Assembly (NCBI GenBank): GCA_947627855.1
Contig: CANQXR010000001.1
Coordinates: forward strand, 62,001-126,000
Reading direction: 5' to 3'
From: an uncultured Clostridia bacterium
GTDB taxonomy: Bacteria > Bacillota > Clostridia > Lachnospirales > CAG-274
DNA: 64,000 bases
Below, in pieces: positions 18,269 to 27,729 of the stretch. Under the pieces are notes generated by a model. The model was not told the DNA's origin. It saw only the letters and a program-made list of their open reading frames with translations, and did not search any database. The translations under genes were made by a program, and so were the position numbers. Numbering within the stretch: position 1 is the first letter of the stretch; each line of letters opens with the position of its first letter.

Positions 18269-19771
18269 TTATTCCGAACCGTGCTTCACCGCTTCGGCGT
18301 GTTCTGCCTGAATATCGGGGAAAACGGAGAGCATAGGCTCGATTTTCTTTCCTTTTATTATTCTGTCAACGTAATTCTTTGTAATTGCCGCAACAATTGG
18401 CGAAAGTACAAGTACGCCTATAAGGTTGGGTATAGCCATAAGACCGTTGAGGGTATCGGCTATATCCCACGCAAGGTTATCACCCATAACCGCTCCGCCG
18501 AATATAGCGGCAACAAATATAAGCTTATAAACCATTACTGCCTTTTCCTTGAAAAGGAATTCGCACGCCTTAGAACCGTAGTGACTCCAGCCGAGAACCG
18601 TTGAAAATGCAAAAAGAGCAATTGCAATGGCTATGAATGCTGAGCCGATAGCACCGAATTTGATGTTGAAAGCAGTGCTGACTATGTTGGCGCTTGTAAG
18701 GGTTACATCTCCGTATTTTTCAAGAGGAAGTCCCGTTTCAAGGTCTATAAGTCCCGATGTAAGAACGTTGAAGGCTGTAAGTGTACATACAACTATTGTG
18801 TCTGCGAAAACCTCAAATATACCCCACATACCCTGTCTTACAGGCTCCTTTACGTTGGAGTTTGAGTGAACCATTACGGAAGAACCAAGACCGGCTTCAT
18901 TTGAGAAAACGCCTCTTTTCATTCCCATAACGACTGCCTGCTTGATTCCGAAGCCGACAACGCCGCCTGCTGCTGCTCTCATACCGAAAGCGCTTTTGAA
19001 AATAGATGAAAAGACTGCGCCTACGGAGGTTATGTGGGTAATGAAAATTATAAGGCTGCCTATTATGTATATAACAACCATAAAGGGAACTATTTTTTCT
19101 GTTACGGAGGCGATTCTCTTAAGACCGCCAACAATAACAAGGGCAGCAAGTATAAGAATGACTATACCTGTTATCCATGTGGGAATGCCGAATGCTGTTT
19201 TCATGTTGCCGGAAATTGAATTGACCTGCGTCATATTTCCTATGCCGAATGAAGCAAGAAAACAGAATATGGAAAAAAGTACGGCAAGCACTGCGCCTAT
19301 TGCCTTGCAGTGGGGCTTTGAGCCAAGTCCGTCCCTGAGATAATACATTGCGCCGCCCGACCATTCATCGTTTGCGTTTTTGCGGCGGTAAAAAATACCC
19401 AAAACATTTTCCGAATAGTTTGTCATCATTGAAAAAATGGCAATTGTCCACATCCAGAAAACAGCGCCCGGACCGCCTGTCATAATGGCTCCGGCTACGC
19501 CTACGATGTTGCCTGTGCCTACTGTTGCGGCAAGAGCCGTACAAAGACTCTGGAACTGTGAGATGGATTTATCTCTCGTATGTCCCATAACGTGCCTGTC
19601 GCTGAAAATTGCCCCTATGGTGTTCTTCATCCAGTGACCTATTCTTCTGAACTGGAACACACCTGTAAGCACTGTCATAAGTACGCCTACAACGCCCATT
19701 AAAACAAGCATCGGCGGACCCCATACAAAGTTGTTGACTGCTGTGTTGATGTTTGTTATTAAATCTAACAT
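18269..19771 (-). CDS. AGCS-family sodium:alanine/glycine symporter
   Basis: Integral membrane carrier importing alanine, glycine or related amino acids with sodium. 500 residues, normal for AlsT/AgcS proteins, with about ten to eleven hydrophobic segments. Family features seen: the N-terminal WGPPMLVLM segment, TGVFQFRRIGHW, ATVGTGNIVGVAGAI, the GPGAVFWMW loop and SNEAGLGSS, which are parts of the substrate/sodium site. The ATG has AAGGAG 7 bp upstream. Own promoter and terminator are predicted, so it is monocistronic. Exact substrate cannot be told from sequence. Confidence 0.92.
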   Translation of the reverse strand: MLDLITNINTAVNNFVWGPPMLVLMGVVGVLMTVLTGVFQFRRIGHWMKNTIGAIFSDRHVMGHTRDKSISQFQSLCTALAATVGTGNIVGVAGAIMTGGPGAVFWMWTIAIFSMMTNYSENVLGIFYRRKNANDEWSGGAMYYLRDGLGSKPHCKAIGAVLAVLFSIFCFLASFGIGNMTQVNSISGNMKTAFGIPTWITGIVILILAALVIVGGLKRIASVTEKIVPFMVVIYIIGSLIIFITHITSVGAVFSSIFKSAFGMRAAAGGVVGFGIKQAVVMGMKRGVFSNEAGLGSSVMVHSNSNVKEPVRQGMWGIFEVFADTIVVCTLTAFNVLTSGLIDLETGLPLEKYGDVTLTSANIVSTAFNIKFGAIGSAFIAIAIALFAFSTVLGWSHYGSKACEFLFKEKAVMVYKLIFVAAIFGGAVMGDNLAWDIADTLNGLMAIPNLIGVLVLSPIVAAITKNYVDRIIKGKKIEPMLSVFPDIQAEHAEAVKHGSE

Positions 19772-19847
19772 TTTTTTCTCCTTTCTCCCAACCCATTATG
19801 CGTCAAACCCACAAGCCGCAAGGGTCGGTTTTCAAACATTCCAAAAC

Positions 19848-19876
19848 ATTATACCACACATAAAGAATCATTGCAA
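19848..19876 (-). promoter_or_regulatory. Predicted sigma-A promoter of the AGCS symporter gene
   Basis: On the minus strand: TTGCAA (19876-19871), 17-bp spacer, TATAAT (19853-19848), 77 bp before the ATG. Confidence 0.55.
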
Positions 19877-20008
19877 CAAAAAAACTCTTTTTTTACACGG
19901 AAATCTGTTGAAGGTCAAATGATTGGTTACACTTCTTCGCCAGATTAGTTGTCAAGGGTAGGGTGGAGATTTTTTTAAAAAATTCCATTTGATTTTTAAA
20001 AGAATACT

Positions 20009-21300
20009 GGTTGTGAATTTTAATCTGTGTAAATGAAATTATAATTTTATTTTTGGGCATAATAAATATACAACCAAACAGGGCAACACAGAGGAGCGAC
20101 CTGACGCAGGTTATAAGATATACGGTAACAGGCAGCGATATTTTCATTGTTGCTGTTTTTCGTTTATCGGTATCTTCCAAGCGGATAAACCTCGGGAGTT
20201 CGAAGTCAGAGCCTTCGTCAGTCATCAGGCTGTAAGCCTGTCTTCAAAATATACCGAAAACTGTGCATAGGCAATTCCCCAATCTCTTACGGTAATCTTC
20301 ATTTTTTTGAAATTTCTTTTACACTAATATATATTACCTTGCGAATAGAATCGTCTGTCGGAAATATTACCTTTGACTTTATAAATTTTCTTTCCATCAG
20401 GTAGCTTCCTACTGCATTGGCAGTATATATTTTTTTCCTTATTTCAGCATGATATTCAAAGAATGTTGTTAAATCATTCCAATTCCTATCCCACGATTTC
20501 ATTATGTTAGGGTACTTATTATCCCATTTTTCACTAAATTCCTCCTTCGCACACTCTGCATCATCAATATTTACTGTACTATATATCTTTTTGAGATCAG
20601 CACATACAGCTTTCCTGTACTTATATGGAACAAATTTACAACTGTTTCTTATTTGGTGAACTATACAAAGCTGATTTTTTGTCTTGGGAAAAATTGAATT
20701 TATAGCATTGCAAAGCCTTGTAAGATTATCATAACAGGCAATAAATATGTCCTTGACGCCTCTGTTTTTAAGAACTGAACATATGCTTGCATAAAAGCTT
20801 GTAAATCCGTTTTCAAATAACCATGTCCCTGAAATTTCTTTCTGTCCCTCCATATTTATTCCAAGAACAGAATAAATACATTATATTTCTTTTGTCTTTG
20901 CGTGAGTTGATTACTATGCCGTAAAAGAAAATTACAGGATAAATGTTGTCCAAAGGTCTGTTTTGCAATTCATTTACCTCAGGAAGTATTTTGTCTGTTA
21001 TGCGCGAAATTAGCCCATGTTAAATTTCAGAACCGTAAATCCCGCGAAGAGTGCCTCTATGTTGCGTTGTGATACTCCTTTGGCATATATAGCCATAATT
21101 TTCTGTTCGATTTCGTCTACGGAGAAGGCGAAATTACTCTAAAATACAATATCGTTTCGCTTTCTCCGCAGTTTGTCTTTTAGTTATAATTTGAGATTTA
21201 AATTCTCCGTTGCGGTCACGTGGGACAGCAATTGTTCGATTGCTCCTGCAAACAATCTTTTTAGTTTGTTCTGAATATCTCCGAAATTCTTTTTGGTTAT
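20009..21300 (-). mobile_element. Decayed IS256-family element, copy 1
   Basis: Comprises a broken IS256/Mutator-type transposase (20225-21300) and a 216-bp tail (20009-20224) that also follows copy 2. The tail ends GTGTAAA...ATTTTAATC-type sequence typical of an insertion-sequence end region, though a clear inverted partner at the other end was not found. Orientation is opposite to copy 2 at 55626-56676, and the type VII cluster lies between them. A 110-codon frame in the tail (19893-20225) is not convincing as a gene. Confidence 0.7.
20225..21300 (-). pseudogene. IS256-family transposase, frameshifted relic
   Basis: DDE transposase of the Mutator/IS256 type that no longer has one open frame. 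Pieces in order on the minus strand: DIQNKLKRLFAGAIEQLL (N-terminus), VPRDRNGEFKSQI, a MAIYAKGMSQRNIED-like stretch, then the longest intact part (20299-20853) with NRGVKDIFIACYDNL, FPKTKNQLCIVHQIRNS and KWDNKYPNIMKSW. After a stop at 20299 the frame shifts and the natural C-terminus FSVYFEDRLTA ends at 20225. Several frameshifts and stops, so inactive. It is nearly the same sequence as copy 2. Confidence 0.85.
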
Positions 21301-21699
21301 TTTTTACATTTATACGGTTAAATATTCAGACTCAATTTTCCAAATAACGTATCTGTGTCATCAGCCTTCGGGACGGATTCTTCTCAGGCATTATAATTTT
21401 TAGGCTCAACTGTAATATGTACAGCCGCAACAGGTCTTTCCTTAAATCTGTATCTGTTACATCAAACACCCAAAAAAATCTACCTGCCTTGATATCCAAA
21501 ATACTATATTATTCAAAATAAAATCAAGGTGGCGATACAAAGGAATATATCTTTCGGCTCTCACATTTTGTTCGTCTCCTAAAGCAGTTAGTAATATTTG
21601 ATTTTAAAATGCCACTCATTATTGATCGACTTCATATACGGTATTTCACTCTGTCCGATTTCAAGACGAAAACCAATAGAATTTTTATACTTATAAGGA
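21301..21699. other. Decayed intergenic stretch without a supported gene
   Basis: Between the transposase relic and the first DUF4176 gene no frame longer than about 40 codons with a ribosome site was found. Short minus-strand stretches look as if they were once coding (for example one reading IPYMKSINNEWHFKI near 21640 and another reading RAERYIPLYRHLDF near 21560), but stops break them. Probably remnants of one or more lost genes at the border of the accessory block. Confidence 0.4.
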
Positions 21700-21984
21700 T
21701 TACCTTTCACCATTTGATTCCTTTTCGTTTGATAATCCCTCTATAAATCTCCTGAACCGAAGTTCCTCCTCATCCTGAAAGCCTATAAAATATACATTGT
21801 TTATGTCTTCATTATTGAACATATATAACTCCTTCGAGTCAATCAGACCCTCCGGGTAAAGACAAGCTGAATAATCATATTGCTTATCAGTAGATACATC
21901 AGTCTGCAATCTACCACAGATCATAAGCCTTTTTTCGGCACCATTCAATAATACAACTGAACCTATCGGTAAATATTTTTTCAT
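21700..21984 (-). CDS. DUF4176 protein, copy 3 (type VII associated)
   Basis: 94 residues; begins MKKYLPIGSVVLLNG and continues with KRLMICGRLQ, YDYSACLYPEG and the acidic FNNEDINNVYFIGFQDEEE, the DUF4176 pattern seen in Firmicutes type VII loci. Small soluble protein; biochemical role unknown. The start at 21984 is fixed by AGGAGGAGG 6 bp upstream; the longer frame to 22122 overlaps the preceding gene. Two paralogues lie at 42783 and 46404, each directly after a large WXG-like protein. Here a DUF3592 gene separates it from its presumed partner at 22504. Confidence 0.8.
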   Translation of the reverse strand: MKKYLPIGSVVLLNGAEKRLMICGRLQTDVSTDKQYDYSACLYPEGLIDSKELYMFNNEDINNVYFIGFQDEEELRFRRFIEGLSNEKESNGER

Positions 21985-22073
21985 ATTATCCTCCTCCTGT
22001 TTAAAAGTTTTCAATAGTATAATACCATAAACTATATTAAATGTACAGAATGAATAATTTCTGAAAGTAGTGT

Positions 22074-22484
22074 TCAGGCTCTGATTATAAACCGAAAAAT
22101 GAAAACCGGAAAAATTGAACATACTCCCAGAATACCTGTGATTAAAGGAGCAAAAAACAGCCCCTTCTTTATAACAGCCTTTTCGGGGTTTTCTCTGTTA
22201 TACATTATCTCTGTTTTATCTCCTTTTTTCATAGAGGTCGAATAGAAATTGCCTTTAAACTTATATTCCTTTCCGTTTACAACATACATAATAACAGGCG
22301 AAACAGAATAAGTCGCTTCATTGCTTATTGCCATCTCGGAAGTACTTTTGTAAAAATCTATAATTTCTCCCTCTGTGCTTACGTAATTTTTAATTTTTTT
22401 ATACGCATTATAAGATAGAATTAATGTAACTGTGATCAGAATACAGGGTATTATAGGATATAGCTTTATGAATAAATTAAACAT
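22074..22484 (-). CDS. DUF3592-domain membrane protein
   Basis: 136 residues with an N-terminal membrane segment (about 8-28) and a C-terminal one (about 110-133). Between them is a small beta-rich region with the DUF3592 features YSVSPVIMYVVNGKEYKFKG and GDKTEIMYNRENPEKAV. Function of this family is unknown. It lies between a putative type VII substrate and a DUF4176 gene, so an immunity or accessory role for that substrate is possible, but this is only inference from position. Ribosome site GGAAAGGAGAGG precedes the ATG. Confidence 0.75.
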   Translation of the reverse strand: MFNLFIKLYPIIPCILITVTLILSYNAYKKIKNYVSTEGEIIDFYKSTSEMAISNEATYSVSPVIMYVVNGKEYKFKGNFYSTSMKKGDKTEIMYNRENPEKAVIKKGLFFAPLITGILGVCSIFPVFIFRFIIRA

Positions 22485-22503
22485 ACTTCCTCTCCTTTCC
22501 TGT

Positions 22504-23694
22504 CTACCACCTGAAAAAGTCTACTATGTTGTTTACAGTGTCCTTTGCCCAGTCACCAAAACCACTCCAGTCAACTTCAATATCAACGCCTCCTCCAATA
22601 GCTGCCGCCCCTGCAAAGGAAGCCTTTACACCATTTGTTGTAATACTGCCTCCGGCTTCAACGCCAACAGCGCCGGCATAGCCTTTAACACCGGCATTTA
22701 CTTTTATTCCAAAAAGTGTAAATCCGCCTTTGACCTTGCCTTCTGCAGCGCTTGCCATAGCGCCGGCTTTTGCGGAAACTCCGTATTGGCTGTTTCCATC
22801 CTTGTCCTTTCCAAGATAACCTATACCAGCCTCTGCCTCTGCTTCTGCATGAAGCAAATCTCCATCAACGCTTCCATGAACATCATAGTTTTTGTCGCCG
22901 TAAGAAACCTCGGCGCTTCCTTTAGCTGCCGAGACAGAGCCTTTTGCTCCTGCTTTGATAGAAGGATTAAATTCTCCATCATCAAATATAGTAGCTTTAA
23001 CCTCTCCTGAAACCGCACCTGTAAGAAGAGAGCCTTCCATGGCTCCACTGAGCCTGCCTATGTTGCCCTTAGCCTCACCCTTAGCCAAGGCGCCTGTTGC
23101 CTTTAATGTAGAAACTAATCCAAAGGATTTGAGATCCCAGTTTCCTTTTTCATCTTTAAGTTTAAATGACATTTTGTTTTTTGCAGAATACTCTCCATAG
23201 AAAAGCTCTCCTGTCAGAGTACCTGCTGTATCATGTCCAAAAAAATCAGATTCCCCATGTAACTCTCCACTTAAAAGACTGCCTTCGCCCTTTAAATCTC
23301 CAAAGAAAAACTTTTCAAACCAGCTTTTTTCAGGCATTCCTTCCAATCTGCCACTGTCACCTGAAATACCAGCAAAACTTCCTCCGCCAGAAGATGACTG
23401 CACTGTTTCACTAAACCTTAGTTCATCTTCAGCTCTTTGGTTTTCTGCTTCTGCATATAGATTTCTTGCCTCTTCAAGAAAACTGCCGTGTTTTTTTAAA
23501 GTAGTTCCGGCTTTATCAAAATCACTGCTTAGTCTTTTTATGTAGTTTGAAATCGAGGCCTTCGATTTAACCTGCCAATCAAGAGAACCATATATTCTTC
23601 TCAGATTACTATCTACTGCCTCAACCTGTTCAGATAAAGAGTTCAATTCGTCCGAAGCAGCCGAAAGATTATCCGGCAAAACATATATTTTCAT
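22504..23694 (-). CDS. WXG-like putative type VII substrate with Gly/Ala-rich C-terminus
   Basis: 396 residues. The first 90 form two predicted helices around GSLDWQVK (Trp40) and end in a YxxxE export-type motif (Tyr80-Glu84), at exactly the positions found in the paralogue at 46761. After a serine/glycine linker, residues 125-380 are repetitive, rich in Gly, Ala, Lys and acidic residues (for example AGAKGSVSAAKGSAEV), with no Cys and no known toxin motif; the end is short and aromatic (VDFFRW). The repeat pattern suggests a beta-structured or amphipathic, possibly membrane-active body. Effector status is inferred from the N-terminal domain and the locus. GGAGGCGG ribosome site before ATG. 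Confidence 0.72.
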   Translation of the reverse strand: MKIYVLPDNLSAASDELNSLSEQVEAVDSNLRRIYGSLDWQVKSKASISNYIKRLSSDFDKAGTTLKKHGSFLEEARNLYAEAENQRAEDELRFSETVQSSSGGGSFAGISGDSGRLEGMPEKSWFEKFFFGDLKGEGSLLSGELHGESDFFGHDTAGTLTGELFYGEYSAKNKMSFKLKDEKGNWDLKSFGLVSTLKATGALAKGEAKGNIGRLSGAMEGSLLTGAVSGEVKATIFDDGEFNPSIKAGAKGSVSAAKGSAEVSYGDKNYDVHGSVDGDLLHAEAEAEAGIGYLGKDKDGNSQYGVSAKAGAMASAAEGKVKGGFTLFGIKVNAGVKGYAGAVGVEAGGSITTNGVKASFAGAAAIGGGVDIEVDWSGFGDWAKDTVNNIVDFFRW

Positions 23695-23739
23695 CCGTCC
23701 GCCTCCTTTCCTAAATATTTCTTAAATACATATACATAA

Positions 23740-23776
23740 GGCCCGAAATTTAAACTGCTCTATAAAATTTCGGGCC
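23740..23776. promoter_or_regulatory. Stable intergenic hairpin
   Basis: Stem GGCCCGAAATTTA / TAAAATTTCGGGCC with a loop of about 10 bases in the gap before the WXG-like gene. No T-run follows on the minus strand, so it is a weak terminator at best; it may be a transcript-processing or attenuation structure. Confidence 0.5.
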
Positions 23777-23819
23777 ACATATATGAAAAACGCAGTCTGC
23801 TTACAAATTAAAATACCTG

Positions 23820-26800
23820 TCAGTTGCTGCTAAATCTGTGTACAAGCGCAGCAAATTCTGCACGGCTTGTGCTCCCTTTCGGATCTATAATGCCGTTTCC
23901 TCTGCCTGAAAGTATTCCATTTTTGTATAACACCTTTATGCTGTCCATGGCTGAAGTGGATATAGCATCTGAATCGGCAAATTCAGCAGCTTCATCAGGT
24001 ACATCGTATGCCATACCCTTGCTGTCCATAAGCCTTACAAGCATAACCGCTATATCTTCACGGGAAACTGTCTTGTCCGGTGCAAATTCGTCTGTTATGC
24101 CCTTGTCCTGTGCCCACTTAGCATAAGGAGCATACCAAATTTCTCCGCTGCCATAGGAAGACAAGTCATCCCCCGAAAGCTTTGCCAGAACAGTCACCAC
24201 ATTGCTCATTTTTATGGTGTCAGAGGGTCCGAAGTAGGAATTATTATAGCCTACCATAATATTGTTCATATATGCCCAGTTGACATCTCCGTAATACCAT
24301 GCGCTTGGATTTACATCTGCAAATTCCGAAGCATCATCAGGTGCTTCTTCAGAAATCCATTTAGCATAAAGCGTCATATTTGAAGTAACCTTATCGCCCG
24401 CAGTGAACTCTTTTGTAAGATTCTCATCAGTAAACCAACCGGCAAACCTATATCCCTCTCTTGAAATATTGGGAAGATCCGCAAGGACAGTGTCTCCCAA
24501 AACCTCTACAGAGGCGGCTTCTGTTCCTCCGTTGGAGTTGAACCATACCCGACAATTTATCTGCTCCCATTTTGCATACAAGGTTGCAGATCCTGTTATG
24601 GTTTCATTTTTGTCAAATGGCTTAGTAAGAGCCTCGTCCTTATACCAGCCCACAAACCTGTAGCCTGCCCTTTCGGGAGTGGCAAGGAATGAAATCTTAG
24701 AGCCTTTCTTTACCTTCTGCTCAGTAACCTCCGAGCCGCCGTTTACTACATATTTTACGGTATAAGTAGGTGTGGCACTTTTGCCGCCTCCGCCACCGCC
24801 TCTGCTGCCACCGCTTGAGCCTTGATTTGTTCCGCTGCTGTTCGGATTGTTGGTATTATTGCTGCCCTTTGTAAAATTCTGTGCAGATCTTTTCAGCTCT
24901 TTGTTTCTGTCACCGTCTACACGAAGCTCCTGTGAAATTGTATGTGTACCATTGCTGAGCTTACTCATTGTTTCTCTCATGAGCACAGTTTTTGTGCTTC
25001 CTTCCTCCGCTGTGTAGTCTACATTTCTTGTAAGCTTTTCACCATCGAGCCAAAGATCTATAAATTCTGAAAAATTACCGTTTGCCCTGAATTCTCTCTC
25101 TTCATCATCGGTAATATTGTCAGGAATACGTACTAATATTTCATATCCCTCATCTACGCTGTTATCTACGTTTTCGTTTGTATTTTCCTTGACAGTTAGG
25201 ACAAAATCCGCTTTTGAATCTTTAAATGCATTATAGCTGTAATGCGCACAAACTGTAATCGGATAATCTCCTGCTGTTTTGGGCACTCCGTAGATTTCGC
25301 CGCTGGGGAGGAGACTTACTCCATCGGGGAGCTTTCCTCCGTCAAGCTTAAATGTAACCTTGTTCCAATCGTGCATATTGTTTGTGGTTATGATTGATGA
25401 ATAAGGTACATATTTGACAGACTCAGGTATGCTTGTTGTGTCAATCTTAGGATTACCTGCCATACCTGTAAGCTTTATTACCCTTGGCGTCTGACCGTCA
25501 GCCGTTATAGTAAGGGTTCCGCTTATGTCTCCTTCGCCATCGGGAATAAGCCTTATTTTTCCCACATTAGCAATCTCGGCGCTGCTTAATACACTATGAT
25601 TGGTGCTAGTTCTTTCAAATGGAGCAAGGGTGTTGTTTCCCTCTCCTCCCATTGTCCAGTAATCGTCCAGCTTAACATGAGTTGCATTAAGTGTAACGCT
25701 TATATTTTTAAGTTCTTCTGTTCCCACATTTGCAATAAATATATCATGTTTATTGTCGAAATAATTATTGAGGAAAACTTCTCTTTCATCGGGTCCGTTT
25801 ACAAAAAGCTTAGGTCCTTCCTGTTTATTTACAACAGTCACCCAATAATTTTTGTGGTCAATATGATTTTCAGCCGAAACGGTATATTTTACACAATTTG
25901 CAGGATTAACCTCCGGATCCGGCAGTGTCTGAGTAAAATTCTGAGGAGAAAGTATAGGCGATGAATCTCCCTCATTTATCTCCTCCGGTTTTCCGTCTTT
26001 ATAAACCTTGGCTTTATGTCCCAGGTATACCTCCGGTGCAACAGCTGTCATATCAGCCTGAGTATCGTTTACCAAAACAGTCTGGTAACCATAGCTATAA
26101 TAAGTGTCCTCGCTATAGGGCATAACATAGGTGTCCAGTGCCTCTTCACCATTATACAGAAAATTAACTCTGAAATATTTATCATTAGAGCCTACATTCG
26201 GCGCTCCATCGTCCATTACCGGTACTATGGTTACTTCCTCATATTCCACGGCACGTATGGTTATATGCCATACATCTCCATCAACAAACACCGTAAAATC
26301 CATGCCTTTTCCGCCAAAATTTCCTAAATATCCTCCGTCCGTGTATGGATCAGCGGGGAAAAGCTGATATTTTATATCCGTCTGTGATGCAGCCGACTCA
26401 AGTGTAGGATAAGTACCTACAACCGCTTTTGTAATTCTCTTGTCGGAACCTCCGTCAGAATATTCCAATGCCACATAATAGCTGTCGTTTGGGCTGTATC
26501 CTTCATAAAGCTCATATTCAAATATTGTTCTGCCTGAGTCATCTTCATCATCATTGCAATAATCGCTTACTTGTTCATAATAGCCATATTTTCCGTCGCC
26601 TTCAAATGAATACAGATAGTCTCCCCATATGTATTGACCGTACGCATATATATTAAAGCGCAAATTCTCAAGCCCAGCGAAGCTGCCATTTCTCTCATAA
26701 ACAATAGTTAAGAATCTGCCATCATAGTCCTCTAAAAACTTTCCCTTAAAGCCTGCATTTGGAGCATTCATATCTTCAGCCGTAATGCTGTCTGTTATCT

Positions 26801-27662
26801 CTTTGGAGGCATTGGCATTGACCTCCTCCAAGGAAGTATAAAGACCATCATAAACCTTTATGTCCGCATCGGGAAAACGATTCTTTTTAAGTGAAAGGTG
26901 CATATACAAATCATCACTTTCATTGCGTCTGTAAGGTATTCCTACGTCCACAATCGGCACTTTTACGGTTTTCCCATCTGCTGTCTCTGTCAGACCTAAA
27001 TAGTTACTCCAATATATATCTAAATCGGTATTCAGGCGGGAACGTAAAATTCCCGTATCAGTATTCTTCTGGTCGTATATATCAAAATTCATTACATCTT
27101 CAAAGCCGGAAGTCTTTATGGAAACGAGATATCTCACATTTCCCGGGTCAAGCTGATTGCCTGAGCCCACTATGATTTCCATAGTTGAATAATAATCATC
27201 ATAAGAGAAAATATTCATTGTGTCATTAATGCCTGTTTTTTGCCATTTGTCATACACTTCGGTTCCGGTTTCGTCAAAGAAGTTGCTCCATACATAGACC
27301 GCATTCTTATCTACTTCTATAGGTTCATTTGTTCCATCGATATATAAATCAGAAAGCAAATCGGAAACCTTTATATTTTTAAGCTCTCCGGGCAGATAGC
27401 CGGTAAGGTCGAGAGTCGCCCTTACCTCCTCAAGTGGCAGAAGGGATATGGGAGCAGGCGAGTTATCCATTTCCTCCGAAGAAACATCGACAGCTCCCTC
27501 AGACGTGACAATATCGGTCGTCACATCTGCCGCTTCTGCATCACCGTAAGTTGATTCAACTGTGTTAGAATTAACATCATTCATCTCATCTGCAATCACA
27601 TTAAACTGTGGCAGAATCATTACAGCAGCAACAAAAGCCGCCAAATATCTTTTTATTTTCAT
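23820..27662 (-). CDS. SLH-anchored surface protein with InlB-type repeats (paralogue B)
   Basis: 1280 residues, secreted: signal peptide about 1-25 ending near NVIADE. A long beta-rich region (about 60-940) includes an Ig-like/putative-Ig part around GDYPITVCAHYS; next a low-complexity Ser/Gly linker (about 945-960), two InlB B-repeats (about 967-1105; GYRFVGWYKDE and GYRFAGWFTDE, each closing with LYAKW), then three SLH motifs (1110 to end; ADVNPSAWYYGDVNWA, WYAPYAKWA, DSIKVLYKNGILSG) that bind pyruvylated cell-wall polymer. It is a diverged duplicate of the gene just upstream. Its place in the type VII cluster suggests a surface partner of the system; adhesion is equally possible. AAGGAG before ATG. 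Confidence 0.85.
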   Translation of the reverse strand: MKIKRYLAAFVAAVMILPQFNVIADEMNDVNSNTVESTYGDAEAADVTTDIVTSEGAVDVSSEEMDNSPAPISLLPLEEVRATLDLTGYLPGELKNIKVSDLLSDLYIDGTNEPIEVDKNAVYVWSNFFDETGTEVYDKWQKTGINDTMNIFSYDDYYSTMEIIVGSGNQLDPGNVRYLVSIKTSGFEDVMNFDIYDQKNTDTGILRSRLNTDLDIYWSNYLGLTETADGKTVKVPIVDVGIPYRRNESDDLYMHLSLKKNRFPDADIKVYDGLYTSLEEVNANASKEITDSITAEDMNAPNAGFKGKFLEDYDGRFLTIVYERNGSFAGLENLRFNIYAYGQYIWGDYLYSFEGDGKYGYYEQVSDYCNDDEDDSGRTIFEYELYEGYSPNDSYYVALEYSDGGSDKRITKAVVGTYPTLESAASQTDIKYQLFPADPYTDGGYLGNFGGKGMDFTVFVDGDVWHITIRAVEYEEVTIVPVMDDGAPNVGSNDKYFRVNFLYNGEEALDTYVMPYSEDTYYSYGYQTVLVNDTQADMTAVAPEVYLGHKAKVYKDGKPEEINEGDSSPILSPQNFTQTLPDPEVNPANCVKYTVSAENHIDHKNYWVTVVNKQEGPKLFVNGPDEREVFLNNYFDNKHDIFIANVGTEELKNISVTLNATHVKLDDYWTMGGEGNNTLAPFERTSTNHSVLSSAEIANVGKIRLIPDGEGDISGTLTITADGQTPRVIKLTGMAGNPKIDTTSIPESVKYVPYSSIITTNNMHDWNKVTFKLDGGKLPDGVSLLPSGEIYGVPKTAGDYPITVCAHYSYNAFKDSKADFVLTVKENTNENVDNSVDEGYEILVRIPDNITDDEEREFRANGNFSEFIDLWLDGEKLTRNVDYTAEEGSTKTVLMRETMSKLSNGTHTISQELRVDGDRNKELKRSAQNFTKGSNNTNNPNSSGTNQGSSGGSRGGGGGGKSATPTYTVKYVVNGGSEVTEQKVKKGSKISFLATPERAGYRFVGWYKDEALTKPFDKNETITGSATLYAKWEQINCRVWFNSNGGTEAASVEVLGDTVLADLPNISREGYRFAGWFTDENLTKEFTAGDKVTSNMTLYAKWISEEAPDDASEFADVNPSAWYYGDVNWAYMNNIMVGYNNSYFGPSDTIKMSNVVTVLAKLSGDDLSSYGSGEIWYAPYAKWAQDKGITDEFAPDKTVSREDIAVMLVRLMDSKGMAYDVPDEAAEFADSDAISTSAMDSIKVLYKNGILSGRGNGIIDPKGSTSRAEFAALVHRFSSN

Positions 27663-27678
27663 AGAATTTCTCCTTTTT

Positions 27679-27712
27679 ATCCGACGGCAGAAGATTTTGT
27701 CTGCCGTCGGAT
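27679..27712. promoter_or_regulatory. Perfect hairpin abutting the ribosome site of paralogue B
   Basis: 13-bp arms ATCCGACGGCAGA / TCTGCCGTCGGAT around an 8-base loop. On the minus strand it ends directly before AAAAAGGAG of the downstream SLH gene, so it is placed to set mRNA ends or translation between the two SLH genes. T-rich sequence follows only on the plus strand. Confidence 0.6.
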
Positions 27713-27729
27713 TATTTTCCGTGTATTTA

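Noticed and set aside
19900..20000. Attachment-site direct repeat near IS relic 1 matching the integrase side
   Set aside because: No repeat of useful length to the 55.4-55.6 kb region was found by eye; a computed search would be needed.
19893..20225. 110-codon frame in the tail of IS relic 1
   Set aside because: No ribosome site, and the corresponding sequence in copy 2 is frameshifted; more likely IS 3' sequence than a gene.
22432..23010. 192-codon plus-strand frame opposite the Gly/Ala-rich substrate gene
   Set aside because: Antisense shadow of a repetitive coding region; Cys/Phe-rich nonsense composition and no ribosome site.
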